64,000 nucleotides of DNA from Batillaria attramentaria (GCA_018292915.2 JACVVK020000198.1:464501-528500), one strand, 5' to 3'; counted from the first letter of the stretch, positions 48,411 to 60,165 are shown. Notes: generated by a model not told the origin, from the sequence alone. Translations and numbers: made by a program.

Positions 48411-49340
48411 TAGATTAAAATAGTATTTTGTGAAAGCGGTTGATTGTGAGATGATGGTGCACCAAACCTTGGCAGGGTTCGCTAGGTCACTCAACAACTA
48501 TAAGATGTTCCTTAGTAGGAGCAAACTTTATCTGCATTTCCCACAGTATGTAATGGTAATGAGTGTTGAAGATGTCTTGAAAAGTATGATCTTTCTCAGA
48601 AGAACAGTCAGAAATCTGGAATGCCTAAAGCTAATTCACCCTTTTTTCCCAAACTTTGGAGACTCAGTAAAAAGGAATGATGTCACCACCACAATTCAAG
48701 CACAAAAAATAAAACGCGATTATTCATACAACGTCCATTAACTTTAGAGCAGTATAACGTATTTACAAAGCTAGTATGCAGTCTGGTACGAATTTGCAGT
48801 AAATTAATAAAAACTTCAGTGACAAAGACTCATATCATAATCATGAACAAAAGGTTAGAAAAGACTGCGCTCGTTCAGTCATACAATGTTTCTAACAGGC
48901 TCTGCGCAATAGGCCTAAGAGATAAAGAATAAATGAAACGAGCTATAGAATGATGCACGGCTGGGTTTAAACCGGTACCCATGGAGCAAAAGTGTGTTAG
49001 GTTTGGGGGGTTTTAAACTCAGGAGTGATATTCCACCACTTTCAGTCCATGATAAGGAAATGGGTGAACATAGCTTTGATCAGAAATATTTTCTAGCGAA
49101 ATACATTAAGTTTCCCCGGTGCTCTTGCTATCTCACCAGCGTAATTTGTATTTCTTTGTAGTGATCTGTTTTTGTATTTGTTTGATTGTTTCGTTGTTCG
49201 TTTATGTTTTCTTTTTGCTTTTTTTTATAGTTTATTTGTTGTTGTTTCTGGTGGTGGTTGTGTGTTGTTTATGTTGTTGTTGTTATTTCTGTTGGGAGGG
49301 CGGGGGGGGGGGGTAAACCCAGTGTTGTCCCAGGGAGAAA

Positions 49341-49437
<97 letters not shown>

Positions 49438-50854
49438 TTCACGGACCGCTCTTCTATCAAAGCAAATTACTGTGTATTTTTAAAGGATTACAGAATCACA
49501 AGAATTCCCGTGATCAGGTAAAACAGAGGAGAAAAGGTTTTAAAAAAATTGAACAAGCAAACTAAACTGCCTTTACGTGAATAGTTTTTCATATTGTGAA
49601 GAGAAAAAAAAATACAGAGTTAGGTGTCGGAAGACTGCCAGTGTGTAAAGATTTCCAGGTTGTTAAAAAGATGAAAATACCGAAAGAATAGAAAAAGGTG
49701 TCTGCTGTCCTCTAAGCATAGCTGAGCCTATTGGTGTTTTGACAGAACCGTTTAAACACGAGTGGGAAAGGAGAACGACAGACAGTATCCCAATTCAAAC
49801 TAGGGTTTTTTTTCACCTCGATATCGGAAATGCTCGCATATGCAATTTCTACTTCTTCTAAAACAGTTTCAGTTAATGCTTACAAAAAATCAACATACGC
49901 CCAATTCACGACGTACCAGTTTAAGACTAATCGTGCACAGGAATACACAGCCATTTCCAATCTTGTGTAATAAAGCCGTTTTGAACAAATGCCTCGGACA
50001 TCAAAATGTGCGAAAACGTCGAGTGAGACGTGATTGTACCTAAGAAATATACTTCTGATTTTGTGCGTACATCATATCCATATTTATAAATTACATGTTG
50101 TTCGGTAGAAGGACGGGTGTAATTTGCCTGGTTACTACAAAATCAGAATTACGCAGGCCTCCAGACTTGTTTGTCTTTTCCCCATAAAGTTTTAACTCTA
50201 CCCTCCTACGTAAATACCTCGCACAGAAAGTGTGCTCTTAAGTCAGTAGCCACCGAATAATGAACGAGCTAGACATCTTGCCAAGAATGACTTTCCCTCG
50301 CTTTTTATTGGTTTTACCGGAATTTGATACGGGACCCTTGCTGGGCGGTTACTAGCGCCTACCCCACGCTGACTCAAGTGCATCTCGCAAATCTTCGTCA
50401 AATGCCCGCGCCCTTGTAGTGGACCGTTCACAGCTCCGATACGCGGATTAGTGGCACGGAGACACTTACGGTGCTGACAAATGTTGTTCCAATGATAACC
50501 GAATCTAAACACTTGAAATCAGATCAAATGGTTAGCTTTACAGATCCATTCATATTTCTTGATTATCAGATGTACGAGTTCTCTTATTCTAACTATGCAA
50601 ATAAGCTCACAAAAAACGAAGTTTAAATCGGCAAAGCATTAAATTTTAAACATTAAATTTTCTGAAAAAGTTTACGCCAAGTGGTTGTCTAGATTTATCT
50701 AGATTTTCATAAAACCAGTGTCTGGTTCCCTGCAATCGTGTCGCCTAAATAAAAGCTATCAATACCGTAAATATGACACCAGTGGCCCTGACGTCTTTTG
50801 CAGTCTCTTATTTGGGTTCTCTCTTCTCTTTCGTTTAGTCTCTTGTCCGTGAAA
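48411..50854. other. No supportable gene; long CA tract
   Basis: Contains a G12 run near 49303 followed by a very long (CA)n at about 49346-49435. ORFs at 48430-48741 and 49840-50043 have no recognisable features. Confidence 0.5.
49346..49435. repeat. CA microsatellite
   Basis: About 45 uninterrupted CA units. Confidence 0.9.
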
Positions 50855-51115
50855 CAGAAAACAAAGCTTGGTAGGGTAGTAACCACTGCTAGTAAACTGA
50901 TCGGCCAAAATCAAAAACAACTGTCATCTTTGTATGAATCTGCCCTTGTTAGGAAAGCAAATCAGATAAACAACGACCGTGATCACCCTCTTAATCCAGC
51001 CTTTCAGAAGCTTCCGTCCGGCAGACGTTTTAAGGTCCCACTAGCACGTAAAACATGTACAGGAAGTCGTTTGTCCCATCTGCCATCACCGTGTTAAACG
51101 GTTTGCGTTAGTAAC
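50855..51115 (+). pseudogene. LINE reverse transcriptase C-terminal fragment
   Basis: It reads KTKLGRVVTTASKLIGQNQK, SLYESALVRKANQI, DRDHPLNPAFQKLPSGRRFKV, and then in a second frame MYRKSFVPSAITVLNGLR before a stop. The series HPL..F..LPSGRR, FK.SF.P.A...LN is the usual C-terminal tail of several animal LINEs. The RT core and endonuclease are absent and a frameshift lies near 51055, so it is a 5'-truncated dead copy. A GA tract follows at 51152-51181. Confidence 0.75.
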
Positions 51116-51150
51116 CTTGTGCACTTGGGATGGGGGTGGGGGGGGGGGGA

Positions 51151-51181
<31 letters not shown>

Positions 51182-51484
51182 CTGTTTTTCTTGTTAAACA
51201 GTTTTAGAGTTTGACATTATGTATGATTACTTGTTTTAAATTGTCCTGAAGTTTTGTTTGACCTCAACGTTTAACCCTATTTTATTGTTTTTATGTTTTA
51301 TACCAAGATCTTTAATGGCTGTATTTTATCTTATCTGTGACAGAGCATCAAGTGAGTCCAAAGAAGATTTTCTGTTTTTAGAGTCTTTCTTAAACAGACA
51401 ATAAAGTATTTTGAGTTGAACTGAATTGAATTCCTTGTCATCTTCACAATTGACCTCAAGAGATTTTGTTCGCCGGCCAGCTCT

Positions 51485-51642
51485 CTACCTTTCGCCTTCA
51501 GAGGGTTTCTGTTGTCTTTTCCCTTTGCTGCTTGCCGCCTTTCTTGGTCTGTCGTCAAAATCTTCCGCATACTCTTCTTGAGAATCAAGTTCTTGCACGC
51601 CTGCTTGTGGATATCTCTTTCGCGGGCCCTCTTCTTGTTTCT
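51485..51642 (-). other. Out-of-frame extension of the coiled-coil gene
   Basis: Directly after the stop of the 675-aa ORF, the frame offset by two reads KKQEEGPRKRYPQAGVQELD, SQEEYAEDFDDRPRKAASSK and GKRQQKPSEGER, then TAG at 51485. Composition and repeat pattern match the upstream tail (DS.EEY.E.., KG.., QK.SEG), so the ancestral protein was probably about 50 residues longer. A frameshift, or a short unseen intron, separates the parts. Confidence 0.5.
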
Positions 51643-53670
51643 TTACTCGTGTGGGAATATCTCAGCTGATTCTTCCTGATCACATTCTTCCTGTGACGAA
51701 TCAGACTGTTGGTCATAATGTTGTGCCCTTCCCTTGAAAAACTTCTCATGCTGGTTTCGACCACTGGCTCTTTGTCTGTTTCCGTAATCACAATTATCGT
51801 CAGAAACACCCTCAAGAGAATCTGCATCTTCATCTGCACCCTTGTCAAGTTTAGATCGCTGTTGCTTTTTCTCTGAATTTTTCCGAATCTTTGTTGTTCT
51901 GTAAGCGTTGTCTTCTTCTTCATATTCGCTAGGCTCTTCTTCTACAGAATCATAACTTTTCTCCCTCCCTTCTGAAAATTTCGGATTCTGGTGTCTTTTT
52001 TCTGAACCCTTTGCGGGCGTTCTTGTTCTGCCAGTGTCATTTACAGCGGAACCGAATTCGTCTTCCTCCTCCCCCTCCTCCTCCTGCACCTCTTCTTCCT
52101 CCCCCAACTCTTTTTCCTCCCTCGGCTCTTCTTCCTCTTCAGATTCTTCCCACTGATCGTGAACCCAGTCTCTGCCTCTGGAGGTACGTGGAATCCGGCG
52201 TCCAAATGAACTTGTTTTAATTCTGCCATCATATTCATCCTCGTGGCCATCTTCCGGATCTTCGTCTTGAGAATCTCCCTGTTTGTTGTGTTCTTTTCTG
52301 CCGCCGGGAAGTTTGGACTTCTGGCCTTCAATTGTCCGGTTCCTTCGGCTGCTCTTTTCATCATCGCTGTTTTCATCATCGAAAATCTGCGTTCGGTGAC
52401 GTCGAGTTTTGGTATTTGACGTTCGATTCTGTCGTTCTCGTTCTGGTGGTTGAGCAGATGTAGTGGTTCTCCTAGCCGCTTTCACGTCCTCCAGCTGATC
52501 CTTTCTTTGATTCTTCACCGACGCTCGACCCTTAGGAAGCTGTTTACTTTCACGTCCGCTCCCCGACAGTTTTGATCTTGTGCCCCGAAGTTCTTCCTCA
52601 TATTCTTCGTCAGAAAAGTCGTCCGGAGAAACTTCCCGGTGGCTCTGTTGTTTTCTTCTGGATTTCAGATAAACATGCTCCGTTCTAACTCTGTCTTTAC
52701 TGTTTCCTTTTCTTTGTGAATGGTATGCTGTTCCAGGGTCTTCATCATAGTCGTCCTCGTAATCTGCTCTTTGGTTCCGGGCAGCAACATTGCGCCGAGT
52801 TCTGCCCGATGGTCGTTCTCCTTTTTCCGTGAGGGCGATAGGCGCTTGCCTGCCTTTAACTGCCCTCACATGACGGCCTCCCTCGAACTCGTCGTCGGAT
52901 AATCTTTCTGCGACTCGTTCACTCCGTCCAAACATTTTGCCCATTAACTTGAACACACCCATCTGGTAGTCCATCATCATCTTCTTATTTTCTCGTTCAG
53001 AATCTCTCATATAGTCCATATGATCTTTGTAACTCTTTTCCATTTTATCCTGTTGGTCTTGAGCACTTTTTAGTTCCCGAAGGTGATTTTTTTCTCGAGA
53101 ACTTTTCTCTTTCTCCATTCTCTCTATGGTTTTATCTCTTTCTCCTTTGATATCTTGGGCCCGTTCGTCATATTCTGCCTTTAGTCCCTCACGTTCTTTA
53201 GTTTTCTCCTGCTTCAATGCAGCAATATCTTCGGCTCGTTGTTGTCTCTCTCTTTCACTGTTTTCTTCCAGACGACCCATTTCCTTGGCGTGCATGTTTT
53301 CTACCCTCTTCATTTCTTTCTCTTTCAGGTCGAGAACGTTTTTTTTCCTCTCCGCTGCAGCTTTTCTTTCATTTTCCAGTACGTTTTTTAATGTTTCAGA
53401 CTCTCTCTTTGCAGCCCTCTCCAGTGCATCTTTACCAGCTTGACTCTCGTTTTGGAATGCCTCAAAGGATGCTTCGGTACTTTCCTTCATTTTCTTCGCC
53501 ATCTCGCTCATTTGTCTGGCGGTCTCTTTTTGTGTTTCCTCTCTCTTGTCATTCATGGATTTAATAAGATCGTTTTGTTTCTTATCCCTCTCCGCCATTG
53601 CGTCGAGAGTCGCTTCGTGTTGTTGCTTTTGGGCCTCTCCATCGCTCCCCCTCTCGAATCTGAAGAACAT
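51643..53670 (-). CDS. Coiled-coil protein with acidic/basic repeat tail, unknown family
   Basis: An intact ORF of about 675 codons from ATG at 53670 (MFFRFERGSDGEAQKQQHEA) to TAA at 51643-51645. I chose this ATG because an upstream open stretch crosses TTTTTTATTCCGACAG (about 53749-53766 on the - strand), which looks like a 3' splice site, leaving only 5' UTR before 53670. Residues about 10-245 form a long charged coiled coil. A Met/Phe-rich patch (MMMDYQMGVFKLMGKMFGR, about 250-268) follows. The rest is disordered and made of degenerate units of about 45-50 residues alternating basic (RRNRT, KGRA) and Asp/Glu-rich parts (ESEEEEEPREEKELGEEEE). No signal peptide or transmembrane segment. No family recognised. 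A single long coding exon in a repeat-rich region suggests a lineage-specific gene; expression is not shown. Confidence 0.6.
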   Translation of the reverse strand: MFFRFERGSDGEAQKQQHEATLDAMAERDKKQNDLIKSMNDKREETQKETARQMSEMAKKMKESTEASFEAFQNESQAGKDALERAAKRESETLKNVLENERKAAAERKKNVLDLKEKEMKRVENMHAKEMGRLEENSERERQQRAEDIAALKQEKTKEREGLKAEYDERAQDIKGERDKTIERMEKEKSSREKNHLRELKSAQDQQDKMEKSYKDHMDYMRDSERENKKMMMDYQMGVFKLMGKMFGRSERVAERLSDDEFEGGRHVRAVKGRQAPIALTEKGERPSGRTRRNVAARNQRADYEDDYDEDPGTAYHSQRKGNSKDRVRTEHVYLKSRRKQQSHREVSPDDFSDEEYEEELRGTRSKLSGSGRESKQLPKGRASVKNQRKDQLEDVKAARRTTTSAQPPERERQNRTSNTKTRRHRTQIFDDENSDDEKSSRRNRTIEGQKSKLPGGRKEHNKQGDSQDEDPEDGHEDEYDGRIKTSSFGRRIPRTSRGRDWVHDQWEESEEEEEPREEKELGEEEEVQEEEGEEEDEFGSAVNDTGRTRTPAKGSEKRHQNPKFSEGREKSYDSVEEEPSEYEEEDNAYRTTKIRKNSEKKQQRSKLDKGADEDADSLEGVSDDNCDYGNRQRASGRNQHEKFFKGRAQHYDQQSDSSQEECDQEESAEIFPHE

Positions 53671-55073
53671 TTTTTTCCTGTCTGTGCGTCTATTTATCCC
53701 GAGCTCCAAGCTCCAAACGTGTTCGTTGTCTGGTTTCCGATGGGCGCTGTCGGAATAAAAAAAAAAGGTTTGAGGGAAAACACTTAATTCAAACACAGCT
53801 ACTATACACAACCCTGTTTGTACTGGCATGTACTTTGTCTACAGAACAATAATTGTAATAATAACGCATAAAAAAAAGTCAGATCATGATTAAAACGAAA
53901 CGAAGTCGGTCCCTACTCACCAATAAACAGAGCGAAATTAAACTATTACGTGCATCGCGAGGCTATCGCGAAAGTCGTATCATGTCAAACCAGCAGAGTT
54001 CAACGTTCCTGCTGTTATCCACAAGCCTCAAACACCACTATAAGCGCGTAATCAGTCGTTGTCATCACAATGCTTAACTGATTCTGCACGAGCCACGACT
54101 ATAGTCGTAACAAGATTTCAGTCCCCACTGCCGCGCGACGACTATAATTGTAACAGTCAGTAGTGGGGGCAATCTTCGTTCTGTTCAACCGTTGCTAGCC
54201 GTTACCAGGTTTCTTCGAGTGATCTCCCTTAGAAACAGTTTCTGTTCTCGTTGCTGACGGTAAGGTACGTCCTTCACATGAAATACCACATGTAAGTGTT
54301 TAGAACCCACAATAAAGACCTTTTTTCTGCTTCAGTAGCTGTCTTACAACAAAACAGTATCCCCTTGCTTGCAGACTACAACTCAAGCCTACCTGTTTCT
54401 TTAATACATGAATGTGGGAGTCATCCACCACGTTGCTTCGTAAGTTAAGAACGTTTTACATACGCTTTCTGATGGTCTCGTAACTTACTCTCTGGCTATT
54501 TTCAGTGCGTTCAGTGCCGAAAACAAGAATGTGTTCCGAAGATTTTGTGATGCCGCTCAATTTTTTTTTTTTTTTTTTTCATTATTTAGGGCAGTTACAT
54601 TACTTCTATTGCCATAAAAAAAATCATTTCCTAATCCAGTGTTTCCTAATCCCCTTAAAATTCAGGCAGAAACCGTGAAATTAAACTAAAGTCGTGCATC
54701 ACGTGACTGGGTATAATAGGAATGTTCACTTGCCACACCCTTCTTCGGCGTATTGTGACTTAATTTGCAAAAACAAAAAACAATGACCTAGTGACTATTT
54801 TCTTGCGTACAGTACAAAAAAACAAATTTGCCAAGTCAATTTCGAGTGAATTAGTAAATACGTACACACACAAAAATCACTTTCATAAGTACGTATACAG
54901 TTCGGCTCCCGATCGACTGTGCAAAGGCAGCTTGGGGTGGGGGTGGGGGGGGGGAGTTGTTACAGCTAAAGACTCTCAAGCAACAAAGACCATCTTGCGA
55001 CTAATGACCTACTCACCACTTACTGGCTAATTAACTAAGAAGGAGATAGAGCTGACTGGAGGGTGGGTGGGTG
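53671..55073. other. Upstream flank of the coiled-coil gene
   Basis: Contains the probable 3' splice site near 53750 (- strand) and a TATAAA-like GGATAAATAG close to the ATG. No upstream exon is identified. Further on there are a T17 run near 54560, a G-run near 54940 and no supportable gene. Confidence 0.45.
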
Positions 55074-55232
55074 GGTGTTTGGGGGTTCAACGTTTCCACC
55101 ACATAGGGTGATATCAAAGACGGGGCAACGATGAAAAAGCCAGCACAAATATTTGGCCCCAGCCGGGATCGAACTCACGACCCGAGCATTAGAAGTCCAA
55201 CGCTCTACCATTCGACCACCCCGGCTCCCCGC
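55074..55232 (-). repeat. tRNA-Lys-like SINE, reverse
   Basis: From 55229 downward: GGAGCCGGGGTGGTCGAATG, GTAGAGCGTTGGACTTCTAA and a GGTCGTGAGTTCGATCCCGG B-box, then the CCAAATATTTGTGCTGGC body and a tail ending CCCCCAAACACCCACCCAC. It is the most intact member of the family also at 16780 and 24574. Confidence 0.8.
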
Positions 55233-55357
55233 AGACTGGAAGAAGTGGGGTTTCAGCTTGGTCAGGCAGAGACTGGTAGAGGAAGGGCATTCTAGACTGT
55301 TGGCATCCGACACTGGAAGGACCTTCTGCCAAAAGTAAGCTTCATGCAGATGGTGTG

Positions 55358-55384
55358 TGTGTGTGTGGGGGGGGGGGGGGGGTA
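55358..55384. repeat. GT run followed by G15
   Basis: (GT)n passes into a G15 run. Confidence 0.7.
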
Positions 55385-55514
55385 GAAAAATAAAGTTCGT
55401 TACTTCACGTGTGCTTCTTGTATATTTTCCATAGCAACGACAGTATTACAATTGACGTATGTGTGACAGGCTCCATCTGGCAGTGGCTTCATTCTGCCAT
55501 TGGCGGAGACGGTA

Positions 55515-55517
<3 letters not shown>

Positions 55518-55596
<79 letters not shown>

Positions 55597-55735
55597 ATAA
55601 CAATAATATGGGTACCGCCCTCCCTCTCATGGGAGCTCAGGGCGCCTTACAATGAGCACACACTCACTCACCCAGAAACACACACAACATGCCTCCACAC
55701 ATACATTTAACTACAAACACATAATGTGCAGCATG

Positions 55736-55802
<67 letters not shown>

Positions 55803-55805
55803 CGA
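55518..55805. repeat. GT and CA microsatellites flanking a GCGCCTTAC repeat end
   Basis: (GT)n at 55518-55592, an AAT-rich spacer with GGGCGCCTTACAATG (the same type of box as near 7030 and 57555), then (CA)n at 55737-55803. The middle probably belongs to a SINE or LINE tail. Confidence 0.75.
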
Positions 55806-55826
55806 AAGATGTTGATGTAGCAACAG

Positions 55827-57240
55827 TTATTGGTTGAGGGTTGTGAAGAGGTGGGTTTTCAGAGTTGTTTTGAAGGGTGGTTTTGTGTCTGTATAGCTGA
55901 TTGATGCTGGGAGATCATTCCAACATGTCGGATCCTGGTATGAATAACTATGCTGGCCAAAGGTCTTTGTTTTGACATGAGGGATACGGAGTTTCCGAGT
56001 GTCAGCAGCAGAACAAAGCTGTCTAGAGGGAGTGTAAAACTGAAGCAAGGAAGACAGATATGAAGGACAGGAGGAGGTGACACAGTTGTACGTTGAAATC
56101 TTATGTCGAATTCCAGAGGACGCAGGCAACCAGTGCAGGGTGCGGAGAAGGGGTGTGCCGTGGTCTGATTTCTTTGCTTTGAGAACTAAGCGAGCGGCAG
56201 CATTCTTAACCTTTTGAAGTTTGTTTAGGAGGAACTGGGGGCACCAGCCAGGAGGGCATTGCAGTAGTCCAATTTAGACAGGACGAAAGCGCAAACAAGA
56301 ACTTTAGTCGCATCCTCTGTGAGGTAGTGGCGGATTGAGGCAATGCGTCTCAACTCATTATACGCAGACTTACAAACGTTAGTGATCCAATTACTCAATG
56401 ATAGGCTGCTGTCCAGAGTTACATACAAGTTTGATTTTTTTTCCATGAGGAGAGAACTGCACTGTGGAACTGCATAATTATTTCCATGGACTGAGGCAGT
56501 GTCACTGACCGGGTCGTGGAAAATTCTCGCTGAGGCAACATTCGTGCCCTCAGTTTTGTCATCATTTAATTTAAGTTTATTTGAGGTCATCCGTAATTTC
56601 ATTTCAGAGACACACTCCTAAAGAATCGTAATTATGTCATGAAACTGATCGGGGGGGGGGGGGGGGGGCACGAGTCATGAAGGTGTGCCGCCGCAAAAGC
56701 GTGGTGCGTTCAGTGACCTGGGAGAGCGGCTGGACATACTAGAGTATGAACATCACAGGCCCAAGGACAGATTCCTGGGGGACGCCGAACTGCAGCACAG
56801 TCGGATCCGATCAGTGATCGGATCACTGACAGAGACAGTCTGACTTCGGTCCGCTATGTAGGATTTAAACCATGCCAGGGCAGTCTCAAATACACCAAAA
56901 ACATACTAAGTCTGTGAAGGAGAATCTTATGGTTTATGGTGGCGAAAGCTGCGGAAAGATCCAGCAGCGTGAGAACAGAAACTTTACCATCATCACGAGA
57001 CAGCAGGAGATCATTCACTATTTTCAAGAGTGCAGTTCCAGTGGATTGACCGGGGCGGTAAGCAGACGGATAGAGGCTCAGAAGTTTGTTTGAATTTAGA
57101 TGCTGGAGAAGTTGAAAGAGAACAATTTTCTCAGTGATCTTGGACAGGAACGGGAGATTAGACACAGGCTCATAATTCTTAAGACTGTTGGGATTGAGAG
57201 AGGGTTTCTTGAGAAGCGGATTCATTAAAGCCGTTTTGAA
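55827..57240 (-). pseudogene. Degenerate L2/CR1-like LINE reverse transcriptase
   Basis: On the - strand from 57225: PLLKKPSLNPNSLKNYEPVS, NLPFLSKITEKIV, YRPGQSTGTALLKIVNDLLL and LTLLDLSAAFATINHKILLH (motif A). GVPQESVLGPVMFILY follows, then SNKLKLNDDKTEGTNVAS, SLSLSNWITNVCKSAYNELR and a C-terminal CWNDLPASI block. The motif A Asp is lost (FATINH for F-D-T-x-D-H) and the FADD site reads FAAA. Frames change near 56850 and 56225. The endonuclease is absent. It is dead. The closest match by pattern is the L2/CR1 side of the Jockey superfamily. Confidence 0.8.
56649..56668. repeat. G-run of about 19 within LINE remnant
   Basis: A long homopolymer G tract near the former FADD region, interrupting the LINE frame. 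Confidence 0.8.
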
Positions 57241-57252
57241 GAGAGAGGGGAA

Positions 57253-57254
57253 TG

Positions 57255-57306
<52 letters not shown>

Positions 57307-57330
57307 TGTGTGTTTGTGTGTGTGTGTGTG
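57253..57330. repeat. GT / GTGC microsatellite
   Basis: (GT)n, then (GTGC)n, then (GT)n at the 5' side of the LINE remnant. Confidence 0.85.
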
Positions 57331-57479
57331 ATGTCACTTCTCGAAAACCATGAGACCCCGCCAAAAACCCTGGACAAGCAAACTAGTGTATCGAAGAACA
57401 ATTTTAAAAAGTCAGTGATCATATACAAATCAAACCCTTTTTTTAATTAATAAGCAAGGGTTTCGACCTGTGCACGAAA

Positions 57480-57739
57480 TTTGTTAAATAATAATAATAA
57501 TAATAATAATAGTGAAGATTTTTAACGCGCCTAACCCAGGGGCTGGCTCTAGGCGCTTTACAATATAACGGGGGGGGGGGGGGGGGGGACAGCAACAACC
57601 CGCGAAAATAAAGACTGATAAAATAAAAAAAAACCCGCATTGTCTCCCTGCAGGCAACAGTGACCATGGCAGTAAGAGAGCGGGGACCCCAGCATCCTGC
57701 CCAAACACAGGATGTGGGGAACCCAACCCAAATAAACCA

Positions 57740-57744
<5 letters not shown>
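57480..57744. repeat. AAT repeat, GCGCTTTAC box and G-run (SINE/LINE-tail-like)
   Basis: (AAT)n, then AACGCGCCTAACCC and AGGCGCTTTACAATATAACG, a G18 run, and a block with CCCTGCAGGCAACAGTGACC and GGGGACCCCAGC. It is the same sort of module as near 7010-7060 in reverse and 55600-55640. Confidence 0.55.

Positions 57745-57815
<71 letters not shown>
57745..57815. repeat. CA microsatellite
   Basis: Uninterrupted (CA)n. Confidence 0.9.
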
Positions 57816-57816
<1 letters not shown>

Positions 57817-58434
57817 AGTCGAATCAGTCCAATTTGCCTATTCAGCAGTTGTCGATTTCATTTCTCTGTGAAGTTAGCTATACTTCAAGAATGAATAGAC
57901 AAAATTGCCAAATGGTCCCCGTTAGATCTGATATTTCACATGAAACGGCATGCGGTCGTATGATCGCTGGAAATATAGTGTCTGAAATCCTTAAATCACT
58001 GAAAGGCGCCGTTTGAGTTTTAACAGGGTATCCCTGGCAAAACTTGAACTTGAGTGAATAGCAGATAACAGATATAGATATCCAGTCCAATAATAACAAA
58101 GAAAACTATACCCAAACACGTAAATATCAAAATACCAAACTATAAAACGAATGACTATATAACTACATTAAATACATAATAAATACATGCATGAAATATT
58201 TTAGGCTTTCAGAAAGCATGAAGCAACATGGCCGTCAAGTGACAGAAAACATGCAAATGTTACAGTCAGCGTTTCAGTTTTGCTACCAGCCAGAACTTGT
58301 ACCAAAATATTCTGCAGATACTTTCAAACAGACAATCAAGTTTTTTCCTCTCAGACAGAGCCCGTCAAAAGAAAGTGAAAACGAGATCGGTGCAAGGTGG
58401 TATAGAGACATAGCGCTGTTGTACTGTCTTTTTG
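57816..58434. other. No supportable gene
   Basis: Non-coding sequence up to X copy 5; the ORF at 58191-58568 runs into X and has no domain. Confidence 0.45.
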
Positions 58435-58696
58435 AACAAGATGGCCACCAGCCCAATGTGTTGTTTCCTTTCAGTGTCCTGCTGTCGTCACAGTCGTGGT
58501 CGTTGTGTCATGTATGCAGCCCATGCGCACACGTACGGAAGCTCTCTGACATCAAGCATGTTGACTAAAGAAAGTACTGGAAACCCTTTCCGTGCCTCTT
58601 TGCGCTCGCAAAACCCCAAACACATGAGGTCGTGTTAGCTCGCCTAGCTGGTTGACGTCACCAACGTTTTGGCGTATGCGAGGTTCTACATGGGTG

Positions 58697-60034
58697 CACT
58701 CTCTGGGGCACAGAGTCATTCAGTGGAAAGTACCTCTGTGCACGGTGGGGAAATGGCGCTCACTGCGCTACCGTGACGGGCCTAAATTGTCTCGGTGCTC
58801 TCAAACACAAGGTCGCGCACTATGTCATCCTTGACCAGCTTTGAACCCAGAGGGATCCTCAATGGCGCAAGTGATGGCAGGCTGTCTTCAGAGTGAAAGT
58901 AGGCGTGTTTCTGAATCAGAGACGTACATAACATGTCTCTGTCTGAATAGACAGATCTATTATTACATTCAGTCCTAGAGCACGGGTGTGTATGCTTTTG
59001 TAATCGTCTCTTATTCCACCACAAGGCAGGTACGTGATCGTCTGCACCGTGCAATAATACTTGCCTGTAGAGTGCAACACCCTTGCTAGACTCCAGAGTG
59101 CAGTCCCTTTTCGGCGGGGCGTGAAAATGTGACTGCTTACACCCAGCGCCATTTTCAAAAATGGCGAATTTTTTTTTTTAGAAAAGCAGAGACTTGTGTG
59201 TCATATGATTCGATTTGAAACGAAGTCTTGAATATCCGACCACTTTTCGTTTGGGCAAAATCTTTGCCAGCGGACAATTATTGTTGCGCTTTGATGGCAC
59301 TGTTTACGTGGTACACTGATCCAACAGGATGTGAGTAAACGGCAAGGGGGTTGCACTCTGACAGGCAAGGATGTTGCACTCTACAGACAAGTATTATTGC
59401 ACGGTGCAGACGATCACGTACCTGCCTTGTGGTGGAATAAGAGACGATTACAAAAGCATACACACCCGTGCTCTAAGACTGAATGTAATAATAGATCTGT
59501 CCATTCAGACAGAGACATGTTATGTATGTCTCTGATTCAGAAATACTTTCACTCTGAAGACAGCCTGCCATCACTTGCGCCACTGAGGATCCCTCTGGGT
59601 TCAAAGCTGGTCAAGGATGACATAGTGCGCGACCTTGTGTTTCAGAGCACCGAGACAATTTAGGCCCGTCACGGTAGCGCAGTGAGCGCCATTTCCCCAC
59701 CGTGCACAGAGGTACTTTCCACTGAAAGACTCTGTGCCCCAGAGAGTGCACCCTTGCCTGTCAGAGTGCAACCCCCTTGCCGTTTACTCACATCCTGTTG
59801 GATCAGTGTACCACGTAAACAGTGCCATCAAAGCGCAACAATAATTGTCCGCTGGCAAAGATTTTGCCCAAACGAAAAGTGGTCGGATATTCAAGACTTC
59901 GTTTCAAATCGAATCATATGACACACAAGTCTCTGCTTTTCTAAAAAAAAAATTCGCCATTTTTAAAAATGGCGCTTGGTGTAAGCAGTCACATTTTCAC
60001 GCCCCGCCGAAAAGGGACTGCACTCTGGAGTCTA
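58697..60034 (-). mobile_element. N element (outer) with perfect 9-bp duplication
   Basis: Starts CACTCTCTGGGGCACAGAG and ends CTGGAGTCTA; flanked by ACATGGGTG at 58688-58696 and 60035-60043. X copies 1-4 show the empty site (CTACATGGGTGAATGAATTC). It is split by a second N element at 59087-59748. Confidence 0.85.
59087..59748 (+). mobile_element. N element inserted within another N element
   Basis: 662 bp from TAGACTCCAGAGTG to CCCAGAGAGTG, flanked by a perfect 9-bp duplication CACCCTTGC (59078-59086 and 59749-59757). The host N copy is in the opposite orientation. It fixes both the ends and the 9-bp duplication length of the family. Confidence 0.85.
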
Positions 60035-60054
60035 ACATGGGTGAATAAATTCTT

Positions 60055-60165
60055 GTAACATTTGTTTATGTCCTGAAGAAGGCGAAAGTCGAAACGTTGA
60101 CATGTGCCGTCCTTTGTGAAAGTTAAGTGGTTTCTGTCCCTTTTATGTCGCTTTTATTTGCTTAT
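60055..60165 (+). repeat. Single arm related to the fold-back at 61595
   Basis: CATTTGTTTATGTCCTGAAG, a hammerhead-like core (CTGAAGA..GAAAC), GTGCCGTCCTTTGTGAAAGT and GTCGCTTTTATTTGC match the right arm at 61765-61870 with several changes. CTTGTAA is duplicated on either side (near 60050 and 60167). Confidence 0.7.

Noticed and set aside
55150..55230. tRNA-Lys gene on the - strand
   Set aside because: It lies at the head of a SINE whose body recurs at 16780 and 24574; the acceptor stem is not paired.
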